A stretch of 10,516 nt of DNA from Streptosporangiaceae bacterium (GTDB lineage: Bacteria; Actinomycetota; Actinomycetes; Streptosporangiales; Streptosporangiaceae). Within the stretch, counting starts at the first letter, position 1. Each line of letters begins with the position of its first letter. The notes under the pieces are model-generated. The model did not search any database. It saw only the letters and a program-made list of their open reading frames with translations, and was not told the origin of the DNA. The position numbers were made by a program, and so were the translations under genes. Where the stretch lies: NCBI GenBank assembly GCA_030043395.1, contig JASHXW010000001.1:1-10516 (forward strand), written 5' to 3'. Of the stretch, positions 6,582 to 10,516 are shown piece after piece.

Positions 6582-6611
6582 ATGACCGAAGAGGCTGGCT
6601 GTGGCCGATGA
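6582..6611 (+). promoter_or_regulatory. Possible 9-codon leader ORF overlapping the XRE start
   Basis: An ATG at 6582 has the best ribosome site in the region (AGGAGG, five bases upstream) and encodes MTEEAGCGR before a TGA at 6609-6611. The XRE GTG at 6601 lies inside it in another frame with a weaker GAGG six bases upstream. The leader could couple or tune XRE translation. Alternatively it is a decoy produced by the strong purine-rich tract. Confidence 0.35.
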
Positions 6612-7449
6612 CGCCTATGGCGCCACCATCGCCAAGCTCCGTCTCGCGCGCCGGCTGACGGAACTGCGGCTGGAGGCCGGATATACCGCCAACCACGTCT
6701 GCGACATGCTGAACTGGGGTCGCGGTAAGGTCGGCAGGTTCGAGGCCAATCAGTGGAAGCGCCCGGAGATGAGCGACATCCGGGACCTGCTGCGGTTCTA
6801 CGAAGCCGACGATGCGACCACCCATGAGGTCGAAATGCTGGCGATGCAGGCCAGGGTCCGGCCGTGGTGGCGCGACTACCAGGACGTTTTCGACAACGAA
6901 TTCCCTGGCTTCGAGGCCGATGCCACCCGGATCCGGGTGTTCTTCCCGCTGGTGATCCCCGGCCTGCTGCAGACCGAGGACTATATCGGGGCGCTGATGC
7001 GCTCAAGCGGCAAGCCGCCAGCCTGGCGACGCCGGGCGATCGAGGCCAGGCTGCGCCGTCAGCAGATCCTTGACCGGGACAAGGCCACGATGCCGCAACT
7101 GCAGGCCGTGATAGCCGAAGCGTCACTGCTGTACCGGTGGGGCAGCCGGGCCGAGCGCCAGGAGCAGCTGATGCACCTGATCGAGATGAGCCAGCGCTCA
7201 GGCATCCTGCTGCACCTGCAGCGGTTCGCCGACGGCCCGCCGCCTGGCCTGTTCTCCGCGGTCCAGATCTTCGACTACGAGGCCGAGAAGAGCCTCGTCT
7301 TCACCGAGACGGACCACGGGATCCAGGAGGTGACCGATACCGAGTACGTCAGCAGCTACCTCGACGCCTTCGACCGGGCCGTGGACATGGCTCTCGAGCC
7401 GCGGGACACGACCGCATACCTGAAACAACTCTCCGACCGACTGGAGTGA
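6601..7449 (+). CDS. XRE-family regulator with DUF5753 domain
   Basis: The 282-aa protein has an N-terminal helix-turn-helix (about 11-68: ARRLTELRLEAGYTANHVCDMLNWGRGKVGRFEAN and onward) and a C-terminal DUF5753 domain (about 88-275). The latter has the family's usual WWRDYQDVF, IRVFFPLVIPGLLQTEDYIGALM, a basic RRRAIEARLRRQQIL helix and a closing GIQEVTDTEYVSSYLDAFDRA. It is a cytosolic DNA-binding protein of the WhiJ-like type common in streptomycetes and relatives, likely acting with the DUF397 partner encoded three bases downstream. The frame is closed by a stop at 6583, so the GTG at 6601 is the first usual start codon. Targets are unknown, but dyads at 7842 and 7961 are candidates. Confidence 0.9.
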   Translation: MADDAYGATIAKLRLARRLTELRLEAGYTANHVCDMLNWGRGKVGRFEANQWKRPEMSDIRDLLRFYEADDATTHEVEMLAMQARVRPWWRDYQDVFDNEFPGFEADATRIRVFFPLVIPGLLQTEDYIGALMRSSGKPPAWRRRAIEARLRRQQILDRDKATMPQLQAVIAEASLLYRWGSRAERQEQLMHLIEMSQRSGILLHLQRFADGPPPGLFSAVQIFDYEAEKSLVFTETDHGIQEVTDTEYVSSYLDAFDRAVDMALEPRDTTAYLKQLSDRLE

Positions 7450-7452
7450 GTC

Positions 7453-7653
7453 ATGACTGACCTGTCTCGTGCCGTCTGGCGGAAAGCCCAGGCGAGCTAT
7501 GCCAATGGCGGCTGCGTGGAGGTAGCCGCCAATCTGGGTGACGTCATCGCTGTCCGCGATAGCGCCCGGCCGGCCGACGGCGCTCACGTCGTCACCAAGA
7601 CCGCGTTCACGGCGCTGCTCGATGATCTGAAGAGTGGCCGCTACGACATCTAG
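7453..7653 (+). CDS. DUF397 domain protein, partner of the XRE regulator
   Basis: The 66-aa product is a standard-length DUF397 protein: VWRKAQASYANGGCVEVAANLGDVIAVRDS (8-37) shows the W-R-K start, the cysteine-containing C-V-E-V strand and the V-R-D-S end, followed by AFTALLDDLKSGRYDI at the C terminus. It begins three bases after the XRE stop, with its GGAG ribosome site (7443-7446) inside the XRE 3' end, so the two are one transcription unit. Such pairs have been discussed both as developmental regulators and as toxin-antitoxin candidates; nothing in the sequence decides between these. Confidence 0.88.
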   Translation: MTDLSRAVWRKAQASYANGGCVEVAANLGDVIAVRDSARPADGAHVVTKTAFTALLDDLKSGRYDI

Positions 7654-7700
7654 CCGCACCACCTGGCGCCGCGGCGCTCGCTACGGCTGCCGCTCGCCAC

Positions 7701-7716
7701 GGTCCTGCACAGGACC
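7701..7716 (+). repeat. Small hairpin before the terminator
   Basis: GGTCCT and AGGACC are perfect 6-bp arms around GCAC. It lies six bases before the main terminator hairpin and may add to transcription arrest. Confidence 0.5.
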
Positions 7717-7722
7717 GGAAAC

Positions 7723-7758
7723 GGAATCCCCCCGGGGAGGGAGCCTCGGGGGGATTCC
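7723..7758 (+). terminator. Strong hairpin terminator after the XRE-DUF397 unit
   Basis: GGAATCCCCCCGGGG (7723-7737) pairs over 15 positions with CCTCGGGGGGATTCC (7744-7758), with one G-U pair and a six-base loop. A short TTCTC follows instead of a long T-run, as is common in high-GC actinobacteria. It lies 69 nt after the DUF397 stop. Confidence 0.85.
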
Positions 7759-7841
7759 TTCTCACTGCGCCTGTCTCGAGGCGTCTGGCGGTCTAGCGTG
7801 GAGGCCAATACCGCCAATCAAACTGTACACTCGGCGGGCCG

Positions 7842-7860
7842 ATTGCCAAACGTTGGCAAT
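7842..7860. promoter_or_regulatory. 19-bp dyad, operator-like
   Basis: ATTGCCAA-ACG-TTGGCAAT has perfect 8-bp arms and a 3-bp centre. Its size and symmetry fit the site of a dimeric HTH regulator. It lies about 100 nt before the HATPase gene and downstream of the XRE-DUF397 terminator; the XRE protein is the nearest candidate binder. Confidence 0.55.
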
Positions 7861-7934
7861 AGCCCTGAACCGGACAACAAGACGTAGCTTGCGTCCCCGA
7901 AGAAGTAACTCTCCGTTAATCTCCACCCTGGTCA

Positions 7935-7964
7935 TTGCGAAGAGTGCCAAATGACTCGTAATCT
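7935..7964 (+). promoter_or_regulatory. Possible promoter of the HATPase gene
   Basis: TTGCGA (7935-7940) and TAATCT (7959-7964) are 18 bases apart. Transcription would start near 7971, inside the dyad at 7961-7977, leaving about 30 nt before the ATG at 8003. Confidence 0.35.
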
Positions 7965-7977
7965 GTGTTTCACAGAT
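7961..7977. promoter_or_regulatory. 17-bp dyad at the predicted HATPase promoter
   Basis: ATCTGTG-TTT-CACAGAT has perfect 7-bp arms and a 3-bp centre. It overlaps the predicted -10 and transcription start, where a bound protein would repress. Its sequence differs from the dyad at 7842, so a different regulator is likely. Confidence 0.5.
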
Positions 7978-8002
7978 GGTCAACTCTGGAAGGCGGGCCA
8001 GG

Positions 8003-9127
8003 ATGTTACTGACACCCGCCGACCGAGGTTCCTCCGCGCAGCACGACAACAGCCGCGCGGAGTCGGCGCGTTCGCCGGGATCCGAGCATGGCCCGGCCGC
8101 AGGCGCGGCCACCGATTCCTGGCTTGCGGCACCGGTGGCTGAGATGTCGGCTTCGTTCACACCAGCTCCTGGCCGGCTCGCCCAGGTAGGCGGGCAGGCA
8201 TACGCGGCCGTCGAGGCCAGCGTGCCTGAGCCACAGCTTGCGCAGGCTAGCGTGCTCGCCGGGGGTTGCTTCGTACGGTCGCTGCCGCTGGACAATACGT
8301 GCGCGAGCGCCGCGCGGCGATTCTTCCGCGAGGCTGTTGCCGGTGGCGGGCTGCCATCTGACCTGATTCACGACGGGGTCACGATGGCCAGCGAGCTCGC
8401 GGCCAACACGCTGAACGCGCACGGCAACGTGGAGTTCGGCGGCCGCAGCCACCGGCCAGTCAGTGGCATGCCCGAGTTCTGGCTGTACCTGCGTACCGCC
8501 GGCCCGGGCCGGGAGGTCGTCTGCAAGATCTTCGACTCCGAGCCCGGCTGGGACGCTGGCGAGCCGCTGCCAGTGGGTGCGGCCGTGCCCGCCGGGCCCG
8601 ACTCGGTTCGTGGTCGTGGCCTGCAGCTCGTCGCCGGCTTGTCCGCCGGGCGCTGGGGTCACCACACCACGAGGGGCCGCCTCGGTGCCTGGAAGGTACC
8701 TGGCAAGGCCGTCTGGTTCGCCCTGCGGGTACCGCCGGGCACTGACCTGGCGACCAGCGAGCGACTGGCGCCACGTGGCAGCCACGCGATCGTCGAGCTC
8801 GTGGCTGCCCTGGCCGACCGGGGCTTGGGAGCGGGGCTTGTTCCGGTGACCGAGACGGGCGGGGACCTGGCGGTGCTCTCGGTCAGCCATCACTTGACCG
8901 TCTGGTGCCGAGGCGACGTCGTCTGGTGGCAAGAGCCCGACGGAACCTACGACCGGCTGAGCGTGTCGGACCTGGTGGAAGCCGCAGAGCGGATCGTCTG
9001 CGCGCACGAGGAACTGGTTCTGACGCACATGACGCAGGACGAGCGCGACGACCTCGGTGAGTCGCGCACCCACGGTGACCAGGCACCCGAGGAGGGCGGC
9101 GACGCCCCGGTCGCCGATTGCGACTAA
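8003..9127 (+). CDS. HATPase-domain protein (anti-sigma-factor/regulatory kinase-like)
   Basis: The protein (374 aa from this start) has a poorly conserved, low-complexity N-terminal stretch of about 85 residues, then a GHKL ATP-binding domain. Visible are SLPLDNTCASAARRFFREAV, the N box in MASELAANTLNAHG (E131, N135 and N138 by this start), FDSEPGW (G1-like, D178) and VRGRGLQLVAGLS (G2-like). A C-terminal region ending SHHLTVWCRGDVVWW ... DLVEAAERIVCAHEEL recurs in actinomycete ATP-binding proteins of this type. These resemble RsbW-like anti-sigma kinases and are often encoded beside XRE-DUF397 pairs; the partner here is unknown. The ATG at 8003 has GGAAGG nine bases upstream. Alternatives are ATG 7976, which lies on the dyad, and ATG 8144. 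It converges with the PaaX gene, 23 nt apart. Confidence 0.8.
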   Translation: MLLTPADRGSSAQHDNSRAESARSPGSEHGPAAGAATDSWLAAPVAEMSASFTPAPGRLAQVGGQAYAAVEASVPEPQLAQASVLAGGCFVRSLPLDNTCASAARRFFREAVAGGGLPSDLIHDGVTMASELAANTLNAHGNVEFGGRSHRPVSGMPEFWLYLRTAGPGREVVCKIFDSEPGWDAGEPLPVGAAVPAGPDSVRGRGLQLVAGLSAGRWGHHTTRGRLGAWKVPGKAVWFALRVPPGTDLATSERLAPRGSHAIVELVAALADRGLGAGLVPVTETGGDLAVLSVSHHLTVWCRGDVVWWQEPDGTYDRLSVSDLVEAAERIVCAHEELVLTHMTQDERDDLGESRTHGDQAPEEGGDAPVADCD

Positions 9128-9150
9128 CCGCCCGCGACGCTGTTTGCTCA

Positions 9151-9954
9151 TCACCTGGCCGGATGCTGGTTCGCTGGGCGAGCCAGGCAGCAGTCGACGA
9201 ACCTGGCGGCCGCCGGCAGGAGTCGCTGAGCCTGAGCGCGGAACAGCTCAGTGGCCTCAGTGCCTGGCCATCGATCGGGCAGCAGCTCGCGCGGCAAGCC
9301 AGGATCGATGAACAGGAACTTCCGCCACTCGTGCACCAGGGCGCTTCGCGCGGCGAAGACGAGCTCGTCGGACTGCTCGTCTCCCGGGTCTGGCACGAGG
9401 TCGGCTGCGACGGTGATCCACTGCTGGTAGGCGCGGGCCAGTCCGTCGATGTCCCACGCCCGGGCGGCCAGGCCGCGGGAGTCCCCGTCGTAGCGGGCCG
9501 CGAAACGCTCCGCGCGCACCCGTTCGGCGGCCAGTAGCGCATCGAGCTCGACGGACGGATACGGGCTGATCCAGGTGGAGCCATCCAGGCAGGCGTAGCC
9601 CAGGTAGCCAAGCGCGGACCGCAGGCGCTCGCGCCTGGACCGCTCGGCGATCCGCTCGAGCACGACCATCTGCCAGTGCTCGTCCCACGGCGGGACATCG
9701 CGCCGGTAGATCCTGTCCCCAGCCTGGCGTAGCCGGCGAACGGCCCGCGGCGTCAGCCGGTAGCCCGCGCCCTCGGGCAGCCGTACCGGTTCGAGCCAGC
9801 CTTGCCTGGCCATCCTGGACACGGCAGTGCGAACGGCAGGAGCCGAAATGCGCAGCGGGGCCAGCAGCCGGACTAGCGCGGCGACCGGTGCTTGCTCGTC
9901 CCTGGACAGCAGGTGATCGCCGTATAGGTCGAACAGTGCCGATCTGGCGTTCAC
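9151..9954 (-). CDS. PaaX-family transcriptional regulator
   Basis: The 267-aa protein follows the PaaX layout. The N-terminal winged helix (about 1-90) contains RSALFDLYGDHLL, ISAPAVRTAVSRMARQGWLEPVR and GYRLTPRAVRRL. A central part follows with WDEHWQMVVL and LGYLGYACLDGSTWISPYP. The C-terminal PaaX domain (about 165-250) has WDIDGLARAYQQW, LVHEWRKFLFIDPGLPRELLPDRWPG and AQRLLPAA. Founding members repress phenylacetate degradation genes and respond to phenylacetyl-CoA, but no such genes are in the window, so the target and ligand here are unknown. The GTG at 9954 was preferred over the TTG directly before it; neither has a good ribosome site. It is divergent from the DUF3117 gene over a 182-nt gap. 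Confidence 0.85.
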   Translation of the reverse strand: MNARSALFDLYGDHLLSRDEQAPVAALVRLLAPLRISAPAVRTAVSRMARQGWLEPVRLPEGAGYRLTPRAVRRLRQAGDRIYRRDVPPWDEHWQMVVLERIAERSRRERLRSALGYLGYACLDGSTWISPYPSVELDALLAAERVRAERFAARYDGDSRGLAARAWDIDGLARAYQQWITVAADLVPDPGDEQSDELVFAARSALVHEWRKFLFIDPGLPRELLPDRWPGTEATELFRAQAQRLLPAAARFVDCCLARPANQHPAR

Positions 9955-10029
9955 CAACTAAGTCTCACTCTCGAGCCGCCGGCGGGGGCGCCGAAGCCGA
10001 TCGATGCCACCAACGTGGGGGAACTGACA

Positions 10030-10036
10030 GATAATA
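10030..10036. promoter_or_regulatory. AT-rich -10-like site in the PaaX/DUF3117 divergent gap
   Basis: GATAATA gives a good -10 on the plus strand (GATAAT) and also on the minus strand (TATTAT). No convincing -35 sits at the right distance on either strand. A CTGACA (10024-10029) directly before it could act as a -35 for a start further right. This is the only AT-rich patch of the 9955-10136 gap. Confidence 0.3.
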
Positions 10037-10136
10037 GAGGTGCTGATTGATGTCGATGTTGCTAGGCGTACTGCGAATGCGCTTGACGCGCGAGCCAAGC
10101 ACGTGAGCGCGGTTGGCCGACGGAAGGGGAAACGGG

Positions 10137-10304
10137 ATGGCGGCGATGAAGCCGCGGACGGGTGACGGTCCGCTTGAGGTCACGAAGGAGGGCCGCGGGA
10201 TCGTGATGCGCGTGCCGCTTGAGGGCGGCGGCCGGCTCGTCGTCGAATTGACGCCGGATGAGGCCAAGGCACTGAGCAATGCGCTTGAGACGGCCGTCGG
10301 CTGA
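10137..10304 (+). CDS. DUF3117 small conserved protein
   Basis: The 55-aa protein begins MAAMKPRTGDGPLEVTKEGR and continues GIVMRVPLEGGGRLVVELTPDEAKALSNAL, nearly identical to the DUF3117 proteins found throughout actinobacteria (Rv1211 in M. tuberculosis, described as calmodulin-like, from memory). The molecular role is unsettled. The ATG at 10137 has GAAGGGG seven bases upstream; an in-frame ATG at 10113 would add eight non-conserved residues and is rejected. It normally sits near tag and the DivIVA-like gene; here about 4.1 kb of regulators separates them. Confidence 0.93.
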   Translation: MAAMKPRTGDGPLEVTKEGRGIVMRVPLEGGGRLVVELTPDEAKALSNALETAVG

Positions 10305-10323
10305 AGCTGAAATTTCCTGACGG

Positions 10324-10516
10324 ATGCCTGTCTTTTGTACTGTCACCACGCTGGTCAGCGACGAACTCAGGACGGCCGGCGATTACCTGCGCGCGGTCGC
10401 GGCCGGGAGCCAGGATCCGGCCGACCTGGTGGTCGTCGCCGTGCCCGGCGGTGGTCAGGTCGCACCCGACGATGCCCTGGACGCGATGCTCGCCGTCCCG
10501 GCCCGGCAGATCATCC
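10324..10516 (+). CDS. Probable leucyl aminopeptidase (M17) N-terminus, cut by window edge
   Basis: An open frame starts at ATG 10324, 19 nt after the DUF3117 stop, and runs off the window after 64 codons. A stop at 10318 closes the frame upstream, so this is the first possible start, though the ribosome site is weak. The visible protein (MPVFCTVTTLVSDELRTAGD ... ADLVVVAVPGGGQVAPDDALDAML) resembles the N-terminal macro-like domain of M17 aminopeptidases, where a D-x-L-V-V-x-V strand is followed by a charged loop and an A-L-D-A helix. The metal-binding catalytic domain lies outside, so the assignment is tentative. Confidence 0.5.
   Translation, partial: MPVFCTVTTLVSDELRTAGDYLRAVAAGSQDPADLVVVAVPGGGQVAPDDALDAMLAVPARQII

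Larger units (their letters stand above)
7654..8002. other. 349-nt intergenic region with terminator, two dyads and a promoter
   Basis: No coding region is supported here. In order it holds a small hairpin (7701-7716), a strong terminator hairpin (7723-7758), an AT-richer stretch from about 7800, a direct repeat of GCCAAT (7804-7809 and 7813-7818), the 19-bp dyad at 7842, and a predicted promoter overlapped by a second dyad at 7961 just before the HATPase gene. It separates the XRE-DUF397 unit from the HATPase gene and looks purely regulatory. Confidence 0.6.

Noticed and set aside
6158..7126. 322-aa minus-strand open frame across the DUF397-like and XRE genes
   Set aside because: It spans two plus-strand genes and their AT-rich promoter, with low-complexity Arg/Pro/Ser composition typical of shadow frames.
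8006..9154. 382-aa open frame antisense to the HATPase gene
   Set aside because: It mirrors the sense gene, has no recognisable domain, and the sense strand carries clear N, G1 and G2 box motifs.
10083..10111. TTGACG (10083-10088) as -35 for the DUF3117 gene
   Set aside because: The bases 16-18 nt further on are CG-rich and do not resemble a -10 element.
10094..10118. GCCAA ... TTGGC around CACGTG as another copy of the 7842 dyad
   Set aside because: Arms are only 5 bp and the spacing of 14 differs from the 3-bp centre of the 7842 dyad.

Overview
The window is a high-GC bacterial chromosome segment that reads as an actinobacterium. The evidence is the GTG starts, the DUF397/XRE-DUF5753 regulators, a DUF3117 protein almost identical to those I recall from streptomycetes, and the order ferredoxin-dapC ... 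dapD ... DivIVA-like-tag ... DUF3117. From memory, Mycobacterium tuberculosis keeps parts of this order (Rv1177-Rv1178; Rv1201c; Rv1209-Rv1210-Rv1211). A genus cannot be named from the sequence alone. There are no rRNA or tRNA genes, no CRISPR array, and no transposase or integrase.

Left part (1-4092, all minus strand): a 7Fe ferredoxin gene is followed 11 nt later by dapC (N-succinyldiaminopimelate aminotransferase). After a 185-nt gap comes an amidinotransferase-fold arginine/dimethylarginine hydrolase gene, and 13 nt further rocD (ornithine aminotransferase, cut by the window edge). The last two form an arginine-to-ornithine-to-glutamate semialdehyde module with its own promoter, whose -35 and spacer are overlapped by a 14-bp perfect palindrome. 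Upstream of the ferredoxin gene is a membrane-anchored lysozyme-like (transglycosylase-type) protein.

Middle (4136-6002, plus strand): dapD (tetrahydrodipicolinate succinyltransferase, resembling the E. coli class), a small membrane plus coiled-coil DivIVA-like protein, and tag (3-methyladenine DNA glycosylase I), the last two overlapping by 4 bp. DapD and DapC make succinyl-diaminopimelate intermediates for lysine and peptidoglycan, so the neighbouring wall-related genes fit together.

Right part (6095-9954): a block of typical actinobacterial accessory regulators. It holds a DUF397-like protein, an XRE-DUF5753 regulator with a short DUF397 partner, a strong terminator, two clean operator-like dyads, a HATPase (anti-sigma-factor-like) protein, and a convergent PaaX-family repressor. 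Housekeeping order resumes at 10137 with the 55-aa DUF3117 protein, followed by the start of what is probably an M17 leucyl aminopeptidase. The block looks like an insertion between tag and the DUF3117 gene relative to the order I recall in mycobacteria.

I do not see a clearly new multi-gene system. The most notable points are the DapD class, the palindrome-controlled arginine catabolic pair, the XRE/DUF397/HATPase block with its paired dyads and leader ORF, and the crossing inverted repeats after tag.
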